Both the position numbers and the translations under genes were made by a program. A stretch of 64,000 bases of DNA from contig OX335652.1 in assembly GCA_946894095.1 (NCBI GenBank), forward strand, positions 9,447,001-9,511,000, written 5' to 3'. Position 1 is the stretch's first letter; every line of letters starts with the position of its first letter. Below, one piece after another: positions 11,010 to 22,611 of the stretch. A model generated the notes under the pieces. The model was not told where the DNA came from, made no database searches, and saw nothing but the letters and a program-made list of their open reading frames with translations. This DNA comes from Incurvaria masculella (Eukaryota; Arthropoda; Insecta; Lepidoptera; Incurvariidae).

Positions 11010-11088
11010 CATTTTATCCCATTCATGTCGTAAGGGATACGTTGTTCGTGGTTCGGAATTCACGTAAAACTGTATATTCTTCCTTACT
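11010..11088 (+). repeat. SINE, 5' part, split by a LINE
   Basis: CATGTCGTAAGGGATAC, GTGGTTCGGAATTCACGTAA and TTCCTTACTT are the first half of the SINE body. The second half resumes at 12181, so the LINE in between is a later insertion. Confidence 0.75.
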
Positions 11089-12180
11089 TAAAGTTCTGCA
11101 TGTTTAAAATAAAAACCCTATACGCAGTTAGGAAATATCTATCGGAAGATATGAGAGTGCAATTAGTAGAAACACTTGTGCTTAGTCATTTTAATTATGC
11201 CGACACAGTGTATGGGCCCAACCTTGACGAAGCATCCGCACGCCTGGTGCAACGCGTCCAAAACGCTTGTGCGAGATTTTGCTTTAAGATTCCCCGTCGT
11301 GCCCATGTGTCTCCTTTCATTAATAATAAGGGTTGGCTCAACATGAAGTCACGTCGCGAACTGCACCTGGCGACCCTTCTTTTTGGTGTAATAAAATACA
11401 AAGATCCCGATTACCTCTACAGCAAATTGAAATGGGCACGTGACGTGCATATCCATGACACTAGGAGACGCAATGAACTATTGCTGGTCCCTACGCACAA
11501 ACTGGTCAAATTTAGAGGCAGTTTTAGGTACGCGGCCACAAAATGTTGGAACAACCTCCCACCACCCGTTCTGCATCTGCATACGCAGTCGCTGTCCTCT
11601 TTTAAAAAATCTCTGAAATCCCATCTTTTAAGTCAGCAATAGGCCAATTAATCGAATCTATTTGTTAAACATTTTAGTTACATTGATATTCAATCCATTT
11701 TATTATTATTCCACTTAATCTCTCCCTCCCACATTGCATGCACACATAACCTCACACAAACACCCTTGTTACAACTCTCATATACGTATATAAATGACAC
11801 ACCTCACATTCTAAATCTCTCTCACACACTTACACACCAAACAATTTTTTTTTTTTACAAACACACACTGTTAAACTTTTTTATAAAATTAAGCTAATTA
11901 TATTTTCACTTCATTTTATGCTGGCAAACACGAAGCAGCGTCACCTAAACTGCAATGTTTAAAGATAGTTATAGTAGGGATTCGTCTGAAAACCAGCTTC
12001 GTAGTTTTCTGCGAGACAGCTGAGATTGATCCCATTTGTCACAAATTGAAGATACCTACAAGAGAATGCAATGTTTAAGTGTTTTTAATTTAGTTTAATT
12101 TGTTTTATGTTCATTACTCTATTGTACTTATGTGTTGTGGCAAATAAAATGTCTTATGTCTTATGTCTTATGTCTTATGA
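11089..12180 (+). mobile_element. 5'-truncated Jockey/CR1-type LINE
   Basis: The fragment contains the end of ORF2, a 540-base 3' UTR and a tail of TTATGTC repeats (about 12144-12180) preceded by AATAAAA. CTTACT occurs just before the fragment and again at 12181-12186, consistent with a short target duplication. Insertion was inside a SINE. Dead on arrival, as is usual for LINEs. Confidence 0.8.
11100..11642 (+). pseudogene. LINE reverse transcriptase C-terminus
   Basis: This is a 180-residue open fragment, 5'-truncated; the first ATG is internal to the original protein. It matches the thumb and C-terminal region of Jockey/CR1-clade ORF2: RVQLVETLVLSHFNYAD, then a conserved Gln-Asn-Ala-Cys-Ala-Arg-Phe block, GWLNMKSRRELHLATLLF, and a final CWNNLPPPV. 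The YADD catalytic region lies upstream and is missing. The stop is TAG at 11640-11642 with the 3' UTR after it. Confidence 0.88.
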
Positions 12181-12285
12181 CTTACTAGGAGTAACATTGC
12201 ATTGAATGGACAATGGTCGAAGCGGAAAGGAAAATTATATATGTTTTCTATCCAGTTCAATGTGGCTGTGCAATATATGGCAGTA
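12181..12285 (+). repeat. SINE, 3' part, split by a LINE
   Basis: It resumes with CTTACTAGGAG, GCATTGAATGGACAATGG, TCGAAGCGG, TTTTCTATCCAGTTCAATG. It completes the SINE that begins at 11010. Confidence 0.75.
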
Positions 12286-12744
12286 GGTGGATAAAACTAA
12301 CCCTAATGTTTTTTATTTGTATTTAATTTACCATTACCGTTGTTACATCATTAACTTAAGGTTATACAATATCCTGCGCCGACGAATATCCAGACCAAAA
12401 ACTCTTTCTCATTATTTTTTTAATTTTATTAAAAAGCTTCAATGTAGATGTCGTTGGATAACCTTAAATGAAGTTCTACTTATTCAACCACTTGGTGGCG
12501 ATATCTTATAATTATTCAGCCTAAATCGTTATAATCCTAATAATAAAATTTTCTATTTTTCACGGAACAACGAATCGACTTGATTTTTTGCATAGAGATG
12601 TGTAGTTTCTGGCCTATGTCTCCTCATGGTCATCTCTCCTGTATTTTCAGATCTATATATATTCATACATTATGTACTTAGGCGTTGCAAGTCGTTTGGA
12701 TCACAAATTTTTGTATGTATGTGTTTTCTTTACTGTAGCCTAAC

Positions 12745-12880
12745 ACACCACATGGGAACTAGGTGCCACGCCTATGACCTCCCTTATATTGTTTGGCTAC
12801 ATAGAACTGGCTGGAAAACACGGACAATTCATATTGCCGCTTCGAACATCGTTCATTCAATCGACACCGTCTATTGGGGT
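12745..12880 (-). repeat. Partial SINE, minus strand
   Basis: CACCACATGGGAACTAGGTG, GGCTACATAGAACTGG, TGGAAAACACGGACAAT, GCCGCTTCGAACATCG and CATTCAATCG are the complement of the SINE 3' half. From 12881 to 13396 nothing is recognisable. Confidence 0.75.
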
Positions 12881-13396
12881 TACTTTATGAATGCTTGTTA
12901 CGTATTACGTTGATAGTTTTAGTTGAATTAACCTTGTAATATCGGGTTACTTTAGGTTACAAGAAAACAAAGCGACGGCATTAATATTTTCGTATTAAGT
13001 ATAAACTTTAATTTAATAATAAAAACATGTCCACAAGGAAATTATGATTGAAGTTCCTCTAAGACCAGAATTCACAATAATAGGATAATGAACAGGTCAA
13101 GTTCAATGCAATGGCTCGTGTCTGTTTCCTCAGTCAAATGAGAAATATTTTTCTTTTGCTTTTGATTAAGTAAGTCCACTGACAGTGACGTCTGTACGTT
13201 TTTGTTTTTTTGGTACATTAACTTAAATCCGTGAACCGTGCCTGTAAACATTTTTATACAAGTACAAAAAGGCATATATCATGTATGCAAGGTTTAAAAA
13301 AAAAAACTCAGTTGATTTATTTAATGAGCAAAATTTCAGAAAATGTTTTCTTAATTTGACTCAGGAAAAAGTAACTTGATCACATCATTATGCTCT

Positions 13397-13556
13397 TAAG
13401 CCTAGTTTTCACAAAGTGCTGATTTATTTTAATCGACACTTAAAAGGCTTTTATTACTAAAGTGCTGATTATCTTTTACTTGTATTAATTGCAAGCTGCT
13501 AATAAATGCCTTAAACCTGTGGCAAATAAGCCAAGTAAGTGAAAAAGGCCCTTAGA
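13397..13556. mobile_element. MITE, TTTTCAC family, copy 1
   Basis: It is about 160 bp. It opens TAAGCCTAGTTTTCAC and closes GTGAAAAAGGCCCTTAG, giving imperfect terminal inverted repeats. Internal landmarks are AGTGCTGATTTATTTTAATC, then GATTATCTT and ATTGCAAGCTGCTAA. Copies lie at 23432 and 44632. The superfamily is unknown. From 13557 to 15525 there is no supported gene or repeat apart from a small perfect stem at 15013-15037 (AAGTGAATC / GATTCACTT). Confidence 0.75.
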
Positions 13557-15525
13557 CTATTGTAAGCGCCGAAGATTAATGTAAAACATGTATGTATATT
13601 ATTTAGTTTTCAGGCTTCAAGGCCGCACTAAACAATGGCTACGTGTATCTAAACAATTTACGCAAGGCAACCGTACTACTTAAACTCCTGGCGAGGGTCG
13701 AAGCCGCTTCATAAGTAATTAAAGCTTGGATTACGCTGGGAGCGGGTACGCGTGTAATAAAGGCCTTGTTTTAGTAGTAAGGTCTCATTTCTTGACATTT
13801 TCGTAATTGTAAACACTCACTAGGGAATAGGTAGGCATTCAAGTTTGATTTAATTTCACCTGCGTAGAAACGGTATATTTTTACTACTTATATCATTGTG
13901 TTGATATGTAGTTCAATAGGTAATATGTAGTAGCTGAACTTTTAGTACGTAACGCCATTATCTTTAATAAGGTGTGTTACATATGGAAGCATTGGAGATT
14001 TTTCAAAAAGGACCTACATGCCAGAGACAGGCATGACCTTAGTAGAGTGCCTTTTATTTAAGTTTTAATATATCATTTTTCTTAAAAATGTTTTAAGCTT
14101 GTACAAAATAATGCGATTAATCTTCGAGTCTACACCGGATACATATTTCATAGAAAATTAGTCATATTAGCAGTTATTATTTTTGTAATTACCTATAAAA
14201 CGACATGAGTGTTCCTTGATTGCATAGTATTGATTTATATCATAATATACAATGAGTTCAGCAGTTTCATGTAATAACGCGGCTGATATCTGCTTAAATC
14301 TTGGCGACTTCGCTGGAATTACTTCGTATTTTATGGCTCGCTTCGACGAAGTTTGCATCGGAATTTGTTAATATTTTTCTTTGCACGCTCGTAATTTGTT
14401 CAAATTTTCGCAATAAATACAGCCAAGGCAGGCGTCAGGGCTGCGTGAAATTGGAATGGAAATGTGGTTTTCTGAGGGGTATTGCCAATATCAACTTTTG
14501 TAGGTACAATACCTATCGGAATTGATCATTCGTCTCTGGTCTGTGTTAATCGTTAGCACTCTTTCGGTTCATTGGTTTTCAAACCTACGCGGGACATAAT
14601 TATAATTATTTCTATGACCATCTCTCGAAAATGAGATGGAGTATGACTAATTTTAAAACTGACATGCCAAAGAATAACGCAATCCGTTTTGTCATCACAT
14701 AGTAGTGCACACTGCCGAATTATGTTGAGTATTCTTATACAATATGGGCTAATCTGGACGTTGTCTATACAAACACCCACATATACACACATCGGTTTTT
14801 ATGTTTAGATATAGTGTTTACGCATCAAACATCACAAAATAAAAAAAACATGTTCCTACATCCCAAAAAACTCTCATATTTCAGCACATTCTATAGAAAA
14901 TAATGTACTCTCGGTTATCACGTAACAGCAATAAAGTACCCTCTAGATTCCGCGAGGAGGGCTCCATTCCCCTGCCCAGAATTCCAGAGCACTCAAATAA
15001 TAAATATTAGAGAAGTGAATCACGTACGGATTCACTTGTGCTCCCGTGACTTATACGCCGCGCCTCCGATCTAATTGTCATTCTTCCGGGACACCCGTAT
15101 GTTATCCTGGTGTCTGCCTCGGAAGCAAAGAGGTACTCGCAATGAAGAGGTGTTTACTTGACTGTACGGTACTTCCGGGAATTAAATATGCTAAGACAAT
15201 GACATAATCAGGCCATTACAAGCATTGAGATCACAGAGAAGAGTACAGTGGCAACATCAAAACGTATTCTCTCTTTTATTTTTCGGTTTGTTTTAATAAT
15301 ATGCAATAAAATATGCAATCATATGCAAATAATACAAAAAAAAAATTGGACTAAGACAATTTAAATATCATTAATGACACCAGAGGGGTCAATTATACTT
15401 AAGATTTTTTTTTAAGCTTACTTGAAGAAGTATTTTAAGAAATCGGTTCCAAAATAACGCTTCAAGCCGCATCAAAAATGCGCTTGCGTTTGAACGTATC
15501 TATTTGACGCAATTTGAACATTTTT

Positions 15526-15797
15526 AGGGTTCCGTACCCAAAGGGTGAAAACGGAACCCTATTACTAAGCCTCCGCTGTCCGTCCGTCTGTCACAGGGCT
15601 GTATCTCATGAACCGTAATAGGTAGGCAGCTGAAATTTTCACAGAGTATGTATTTATTTGCCGCTATAACAACAAATAGGTAAAATAAAAAAAAGGGGGC
15701 TCCAATACAAAAAACGTGATTTTTTTGTGTTAAATCTTGTACGATGGTACGGAACCCTTCGTTTGCGAGACCGACTCGCACTTGGCCGGTTTTTTAA
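15526..15797 (+). repeat. GGTTCCG lepidopteran-type interspersed repeat
   Basis: It begins AGGGTTCCGTACCCAAAGGG, passes through CCGTCCGTCTGTCACAGGGC and GCCGCTATAACAACAAATAG, and ends GTACGGAACCCTTCG then CTCGCACTTGGCCGGTTTTT. The end of the body mirrors the start (GGTTCCGTAC / GTACGGAACC). Five fairly complete copies occur in the window on both strands. Open frames within it are repeat translations, not genes. Confidence 0.88.
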
Positions 15798-16036
15798 CTG
15801 GCGTTAGAAAATCGTCCATGCAAACAAGGAAGGACAAGGATATTAAATATTAAGATTCTCAATTCTCGTTAGTCTTTGCAGATGGCGCGCCGCTGTGGTA
15901 TATCTAGGACTGCGTTGAGATATGAAGGTTAGCCACGGTAATCTCAACACATACCTATGCTATGTACCTATCTTAACATTTCTCTTCATACTACTTATTT
16001 TCGTTACAAACTATATTGAATTACTTTTTTTATGTT

Positions 16037-16296
16037 ACTAGCCGAGGTACCCGGCTCCGCTCGGGTCACTGGCGTTTTGGAATGAATTGTTTCCTGGATT
16101 TTATATGAGTTCCACATACTAACTTTCATCCCCTGTTTCATCTCATTCGAGCTATTTTTTTACCACAAAGGGTAATGTATGTCCTTCTCCATGGTCCAGA
16201 CTATCTCTATACCGAAATTCATCAAAATTGGCTCAGCGGCTTAGGCGTGAAAACGCAACAGACAGAGTTACTTTCGCATTTATAATATTAACCGCG
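16037..16296 (-). mobile_element. Helitron-like non-autonomous element
   Basis: On the minus strand it runs from TAATATTATAAATGCGAAAG at about 16290 through CAAAATTGATGAA-type sequence to ACCCG-AGCGGAGC-CGGGT, then ACCTCGG and CTAG followed by T. A short hairpin just before CTAG with a T next to it fits the Helitron 3' end rule. Related copies are at 31694, 52655 and 59185. Its upstream end abuts the broken reverse transcriptase of the neighbouring LINE exactly. Confidence 0.55.
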
Positions 16297-18101
16297 ATAC
16301 GGAACCAAACTGCGCGTCGTGTAATTTCAAATATTTGCCGAGTTTCGGGTGGAGCAGTCGTTCGAATACTTTCGATATCACTGTCGCGAGTGAGATCGGG
16401 CGATAGTTTGACAGAGCGGAGGCGTCCCCGGTCCTATTCTTTACGACGGGAACGATTACAGTTTTCATGAGGCCATCTGGCAGGTATCCGTGAGCCATAC
16501 ACGCGTTATAAAGTAAAGATAACCTTTCCGTCAAAACTGGTCCGGCGTGCAGCAAGTGCTCCAGACTGAGCGAGTCATGGCCCGGAGACTTGCCCCGCGT
16601 CATGGCTCTCACAGCCTCGGCAACCTGGTCCGCCGAGAAGCGGAGACAGCTCCGCCGCGCCTCGCCAGTCGGCGGAGGCGCGGCGGCCCCCCCCCCGCTC
16701 CCCCGCAGAGCCGTCCCCCGCCACTGTGGCGGCGCGTGCACACCCAGCGGGCAGCGGAGCCGGCAGCGGAGCGCTATTCACCTGAAAGTGTTGCCTAAAC
16801 ATATTCGCGATACATGTTTTATCTTGAGTACCGTTTACAGATAAAGGCGGCGCCCCCTTGCCGTTCAGCTTAGTAGATTTCCAAAATTTTACAAAATCCT
16901 TATTAATTCTATGTTCCGTAATTATGTCCATTTTGATTTTATCCTCATTACGTTGGCACCAACGTAACTTATTTTTAAATTCTTTACGACTAAAATTCAT
17001 TTCATCATAAAATCTGCCTTGTTTCGGTTTTCCCATCAACATCCAGGTTTGATACTGTAAGCGCGCCACGCCGTGCAGCGCTCGCACGGGATAGTTCCAA
17101 CCGGTAACCTGTTTTCGCCGGCCGGACTTGTCTCTGTAGGTATCGGACGCTGCACGCTGTAGCGCGCCTACGATGTTGGAGTAACTGGACTCGATATAGG
17201 CAATGTGTTCCTGGTTGTTGCAGGGAAAACCGGAACATGTGATTTTACTATTTCCTTCACTCAAGTAGTCACTACATAGCAACATGTACCTATCAATTTG
17301 TTGCTGTAACCTATGGCCCCACACCACTTTATTGACACTTGGGGTTTCCGATTCTATGCATTTTGGCGGTATCATCGAGATGTCAAACTCAACTATTAGA
17401 GGAAAGTGATCGGACCAGAAAACATCACTCACAACATAACAATTTTTTACACATTTCCACGCAGCTTCTGTTACCACACAATGATCCAACCAGCTGGTGG
17501 TACCGTGCACATCGCTAAGGTAAGTATGGGTTCCGGTCGCACATAGCCTAGTGTCGGCGCACACCCACCGCTGCTCGTCGCAGTACCGGTCCAGTTCCTC
17601 ACCGAACGCGCCCCCGACGTCGGCATTGAAGTCACCCAGCACCACCGCGCACTCGTCCTCGTCGGTCTCGATGACCGCGCTGACCGCTCCCAACACCGAC
17701 GTGAACTCAGGTAAGTTGTCGGAGCATTGCGTTGGCATGTACACGGACAGAACGAGTAGTCTGCGCGTTTCATCCAGACGCACGCGCACAGCTGCCACCC
17801 TCTTGCTACCAGCGTCAAGCGGGGTCACGTCGGTGAACTTAGCTCTTCTCCAAAGCACCGCAACGCCACCATAGGGGCGGCCTTTCAGAGAACCGGCTGC
17901 CGTATCCACCGCAGAAACGCCATAGTAGCCGAAGTCGGGGTGAATCGTTCCCAAGAAGTCAAGGTCATCGGGTAACAGCCACAGCTCCTGAAGTAGAACG
18001 ATGTCGTGCGACTCGCATAGGTCTCGCACATGTAGGCACGAGCGTCGGATCGATCTACAATTGAAGCTGGCCATCTTTATTCTCGTTTTGGTGCTATCCA
18101 T
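16297..18101 (-). pseudogene. LINE ORF2: APE endonuclease plus partial reverse transcriptase
   Basis: Translation starts at ATG 18101-18099, which overlaps the ORF1 stop as ATGGATAG. The first 250 residues are an apurinic-like endonuclease with ASFNCRSIRRS, LLQELWL, VVLGDFNAD, TSWLDH and SDHFPL blocks. A linker of about 150 residues follows. The frame breaks in a long C run around 16687-16696 and resumes in another frame with RGKSPGHDSLSLEHLLHAG, then SNYRPISLATVISKVFERLL (reverse transcriptase blocks 1-2). It ends after HDAQFG at about 16303. The YADD catalytic block and C-terminus are absent, so the protein cannot function. Confidence 0.85.
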
Positions 18102-19428
18102 TGCTAGGCGAGGATACTGTTTCCTGACTACGAGGTCTTTTCTGTTCCACGAACCGCCTGAAAGCCACATCGTTCGGCCAGAAATTGGGGCTCATGAAGA
18201 CGCTCAACTTGCTCCCAGGTACCGTCACCTTAAAAGCGTTAAATCCATTGTCATAAGTATTTATCTTCAGCACGGATACCTCTAAACTGGTACGATGCTT
18301 AATATAGTCACTGATATCACGCTCATTAAACTTTTTGTCGACCCGCGATACATATAGAGGGATTTCTCGCTTGGCCGCGCAAAAATTGAAAGCGAGTGAC
18401 GCATCTATGGTTGCATTACCTCGTCTGTTTGGAATCGTAAGTTTTGATTTTGTTGGCAGTTGCAGTGTTAATGTCGCGTCCGTCCCTCCTTTATCTCTAG
18501 TACCGCAGTGACTGCGCGGAGACAGAGCCACTATCGACGATCGCTGTAACTGAGGCTGAAACGGCGCCAGGTCACCACTACCGCCGCCGCCGTCTCCGCC
18601 GGTAGCGCGTGGGGGGGAAAGTACGTACGCAGTATCACCCGCCTCGAGCCCCGTCGCAGCCGGGTTCCCGGCCAATGCGGGCGCTGCCAACCCGTCTGTA
18701 CTTGATATACTTGTTCTATCCCTTTGTTGAGCCGTCGTGCTGGTCTCAGGGGCTCGCTCACAACTGTATGTGATATTGTTTACGTCTTCCGAGTGTGTGA
18801 GTGCCGGTTTAATTGAGAGTTCTCTCACTAACCTTTTGAGCTCCGTAATCTCACTTTTTACCCCGCGACAGTCTTCGGTCTCGTCGCCATGATACTTCGT
18901 GAGATCACAAATTGATCTCTTAATATCTGCGATCTCGTCACGCAAGTCTTGAAGCCTGTCGCCCGCTCCGCTTGGCTGATCTTCTCGTTTATTTTCCTTT
19001 AAAATAGATATGTCTCTTTTCAGTATTGTCAAATCCTTCAAAAACGTAGTAACGTCAATGTGGTCAAAGGTCACAGGCGGCAGTTTATTTAGATCGCGCG
19101 CTACGAAAGTCGGCAACGCGTCGGGATCGTATTCTTTCATCATTTTGATGATGTCCTGAATAGATTTCTTTTCTTTTCGGTCCGCCTTCCGCATCGTCCT
19201 CTTACCGAGTAGATCGCAAAGGAGTCGTCGTGAGAATTCAATCTCATCCTCGTCGTATGCACTAATGCATATGTTAATGATGTCCGGTTCTGGTAACGTA
19301 TCTATTTTACAAGACACGAAAGTCAATAGTTCATTTATAACAATCTTATCACATCGACTGCACTTCGCGATCGGTTGTGTGTCACGTTCCGCGGCACCAT
19401 CGGCCGGCCGCGGAGGCGTGCGCATCAT
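18094..19428 (-). CDS. LINE ORF1 protein
   Basis: It is an intact 444-residue frame. Cys-x2-Cys at residues 23-26 sits in a PHD-like N-terminal part. Residues about 130-215 are Leu/Lys/Glu-rich and likely coiled coil. A Gly/Pro/Ser linker follows. The C-terminal 120 residues (VSRVDKKFNERDISDYIKH, then SVLKINTYDNGFNAFKV) resemble the RNA-binding ORF1 end of lepidopteran CR1/Jockey-group LINEs. It ends SPSNG with its TAG overlapping the ORF2 ATG, pointing to termination-reinitiation. Confidence 0.8.
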   Translation of the reverse strand: MMRTPPRPADGAAERDTQPIAKCSRCDKIVINELLTFVSCKIDTLPEPDIINICISAYDEDEIEFSRRLLCDLLGKRTMRKADRKEKKSIQDIIKMMKEYDPDALPTFVARDLNKLPPVTFDHIDVTTFLKDLTILKRDISILKENKREDQPSGAGDRLQDLRDEIADIKRSICDLTKYHGDETEDCRGVKSEITELKRLVRELSIKPALTHSEDVNNITYSCERAPETSTTAQQRDRTSISSTDGLAAPALAGNPAATGLEAGDTAYVLSPPRATGGDGGGGSGDLAPFQPQLQRSSIVALSPRSHCGTRDKGGTDATLTLQLPTKSKLTIPNRRGNATIDASLAFNFCAAKREIPLYVSRVDKKFNERDISDYIKHRTSLEVSVLKINTYDNGFNAFKVTVPGSKLSVFMSPNFWPNDVAFRRFVEQKRPRSQETVSSPSNG

Positions 19429-19465
19429 TCTGTCGTACGCGCGAGACTGATTGGCTAAAAATATT

Positions 19466-20395
19466 AATACCTATTGATAAATACAACAATAAACAGTCGG
19501 TTTTTTAATTAAATTCTTAAATATACCTAAAGTTATATCTGTAACCTAAGTCTCCCATAAATACGAAATGCAACCAAAGATTTGATCCGTTTTGGTATCA
19601 TCACTACATAGTATAAAACAAAGTCGCTTTCTCTGTCCCTATATCACTATATCCCTATGTACGCTTAAATCTTTAAAACTACGCAACGGATTTTTATGCG
19701 GTTTTTTAATGGATAGAGTGATTGAAGAGAAAGGTTTATATGTATTATAACATCCATTAAATAGTAGAGAAATACTGTTATTTTTGAGTTTTCCAATGTG
19801 ATGTCGTAAAAAATTTAATTTTTTCCGCTTACATTGCAAACGCAAGCTGAACCCTACGAGATTTATCAAAATAACGTACTAAGTATTGTACACATTGAAA
19901 AGGTCTACAGAAAACTCCGCAATGGTATATGTCTATCTCTTAAGGATATCCCACAATAAAATGTTTTTGGTCATTTACTTTTTACGACAAATAATGGCTA
20001 ATTTTCGAAGTGATTTTAACCAATACAGTATTAATCCTTATCCAATTAAATACCTTAAATACATTGTTGATTTAATATAGATCTATATGGCCCGTTACAG
20101 CATATGATTTAAATGAAAATTTTCGAAGATATTACAAATTTAAAAATTGCGGGACGTAGAGTTTGCGGCGGTACCGGTCGGCCGGGGCGGCGGGAGCGTG
20201 CCTATAAATAGTGCGTCGGAGGCCGTGGTTCTCCCTATAGCAATTTGAATTTATTATTTCTCTAATATCTCTTAATCATCTAATAATAATATCTAAGTTT
20301 TTTTTATTTCAAATATTTCAATATAGGAACTGTACGTAAAAAGGGTTTCTTTGTGTATCATTGTGTCAAAATAATATTTTTTTAAATGATATTAT
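19466..20395. other. Unassigned stretch with a GC-rich TATA segment
   Basis: Most of it is AT-rich with no supported gene. At 20150-20235 a GC-rich block (GGCGGTACCGGTCGGCCGGG) is followed by CCTATAAATAGTGCG. It looks like a TATA promoter or the start of an uncharacterised element, but no reading frame follows it. Confidence 0.35.
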
Positions 20396-20424
20396 GCCCG
20401 TGCAAAGCCGGGACGGGCTGCTAG
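20396..20424 (+). mobile_element. Helitron-like 3' terminus
   Basis: GCCCGT (20396-20401) and ACGGGC (20413-20418) form a perfect 6-bp stem, then TG and CTAG (20421-20424) with T as the next base. This is the hairpin plus CTRR arrangement of Helitron 3' ends. The upstream extent and 5' TC end are not determined. From 20426 to 22168 nothing is supported; a GC-richer patch at 20700-20870 gives a 122-residue minus frame without recognisable similarity. Confidence 0.6.
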
Positions 20425-22168
20425 TTGCTAAATAAGTATGTACTGATACTTTCATGCTTCGTTATTTGCGGCCATTTACCTTATCATATAAATGTTTTGT
20501 CACCATATCTATTTTTAAGGCGTCTTATCTACGTAACGCAACCACTTGGCATAGGCAGACCGACACATTTTGCTTCAGAGGTCAGAGGACCGGTCTGTTG
20601 TTTCTCTGTGAATACAGTTTCAGCCATTTACTTTATCGTACCATTTTTGTCGCGACCTCCTAGTCTATAAATAACCAAGCGGTTGATTGACAATTCACAT
20701 GTAAGAAACGCGCCGCTCTTTGAATCGTCGAAAAGGGGAAAATAAACGACGAAGTGTGATACCGCTACTCGATCGAGGCGCCCTGCCAGGTGCGCGGCGC
20801 GGTACGAACTCGCTCGGAGCGACGCCCATGTCGGTCTCTCGGATCGTTATGAAGGGTTGAGTGTAGGAACGTGACCTGGCAAATATGCGTGATGAATAAT
20901 TTTTTTTTCGCGCGACGAATTCCCGAATTTTATTTCGAGCAAAAGCGTTTAACCGTTCGCATCTGTGAATTAATAAAAGGAGGATTACAGCTTTTTGTTC
21001 ACGAATTCGTGAAATGTTTAAATATATCTGTTCCACGAAAGAAAACAAAACATCTTTAGACAAGCCTTTCAGGTCACATCTAGATAAACTATTTGAAGAT
21101 CCTAAAACTAGATATTTATATTATTTTTACTCAACACCAAAACACATAGGTAGGTACTTGCTCCATTATCTTGAAATACTAATATCTACATAGAAACTAC
21201 AATTTGTATTTCTCAATACATCACGAATGATCGAATCGAACATTTTAATCAATTGTTAAATTCAGTAATCAGAGATTCTAATGAATTGATCAGATTTTTT
21301 CGTTCGCGTAAATAATTTATCGGATGCCCGTATTTTTTATTCACCGCCTCATTAGAAATCACGAGATTTTAGACAAAAATATCTTCCAATGATTATTCCG
21401 ACCCCAGCAATAGGTACAGTCGGAACACCATTAGCGACACACCATTTATTCCTAATCAATTCCTTTCAAGAGATTCATTTATATTCCGCCCAACTCGGGC
21501 CGTCGCAGCCCCTGACTAACTTAATCAATATTTAAAAGTCTGCTACCTTTCAAATTCTCTTCACGAACGTTATTATTGGTTGTGATTTTACTTGAACATT
21601 TCAGAATATTTTTAAGTATATAAAACTATTGATGGGAGGTATCGTATGACGAACATTTTATCACAAAAAAGATGAAATGTTTGTTTAGGAAAATAATAAT
21701 AATAATACAAGTTTTTCGAATACCGTGTTTACGGTTCATTTTAAAAGAATAACGGCTTTGTTAATTTATTAACGCACGCTTAATATTAACGCACAAATAA
21801 TGCTGTGAGTGGAAAGCATAATTTAAAATGAATAATAATTATAGTTCAATAAAAGCTTCTGGGTTACAGTTATTGAATCCAGAAACGAATTTCAATTGTT
21901 ACAAAGCTTGTCATTTGATAACTATCTAATGGCAGTGGGAACTTGAACTCATGTAGTCACAGCTGCTGTTAGAATCTATAAAATCTTGTGAAAATGTGAA
22001 ACGATCAATACGATTATGATGAAACAGGACTCTTAAAAACTTTTTAAATTCTCGGCACGTACTGAGGCTAAGATTTACAGTCGTTTCGGCAGTGTAAAAG
22101 ATGACAACGGCTTCAAGGAACGTTTCACCATTAAGAAACCGAGCTATGAGACTATGCCTGTTATTATG

Positions 22169-22434
22169 GTTCCGTACCCGAAGGGTACCAACGGAACCTT
22201 ATTATTAAGCCTCCGCTGTCCGTCCGTCTGTCACAGGGCTGTATCTCATGAACGGTAATAGGTAGGTAGCTGAAATGTTCATAGAATATGTATTTATTTT
22301 GCCGCTATAATAACAAATAGGTAATATATAAAAATAATAAACATTAAGTACAAAAAACGTGTTTTTTTTTCAATCTTGTACAATGGTACGGAACCCTTCG
22401 TGTGCGAGTCCAACTCGCAATTGGCCGGTTTTTA
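22169..22434 (+). repeat. GGTTCCG repeat copy
   Basis: It starts GGTTCCGTACCCGAAGGGTA, contains CCGTCCGTCTGTCACAGGGC and ends CAATTGGCCGGTTTTT. Same family as 15526. Confidence 0.88.
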
Positions 22435-22611
22435 TTCCTTGAAGGAATATTCCGGTTCTTTGAAGGAAACTTGATAGTTTCGAATGTATTGTGAATTATA
22501 GAATTCTGTTATGTACCTTCTAATTCTATCAACTTACCTATTAACTTGAGAATTGTCAACAGTCAACATTTTCAAATAATTCTACCACAATTGTTTTTCT
22601 GTCTGCCACCA

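Larger units (their letters stand above)
16297..19465 (-). mobile_element. LINE (CR1/Jockey group), 5' end kept, 3' end lost
   Basis: About 3.2 kb on the minus strand holds ORF1, the ORF2 endonuclease and the first part of the reverse transcriptase. It then stops abruptly against a Helitron-like repeat. LINEs normally lose their 5' end, so loss of the 3' half indicates later deletion or a recombination, not incomplete reverse transcription. The 5' UTR is short; the boundary near 19465 is approximate. Confidence 0.8.

Noticed and set aside
15524..15781. Minus-strand frame resembling others at 29.3, 30.4 and 52.9 kb
   Set aside because: All are translations of the GGTTCCG interspersed repeat; similarity between them reflects the repeat, not a protein family.
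20695..21063. 122-residue minus frame with Arg-rich C-terminus
   Set aside because: Low complexity, no domain, base-composition driven; could not be supported.
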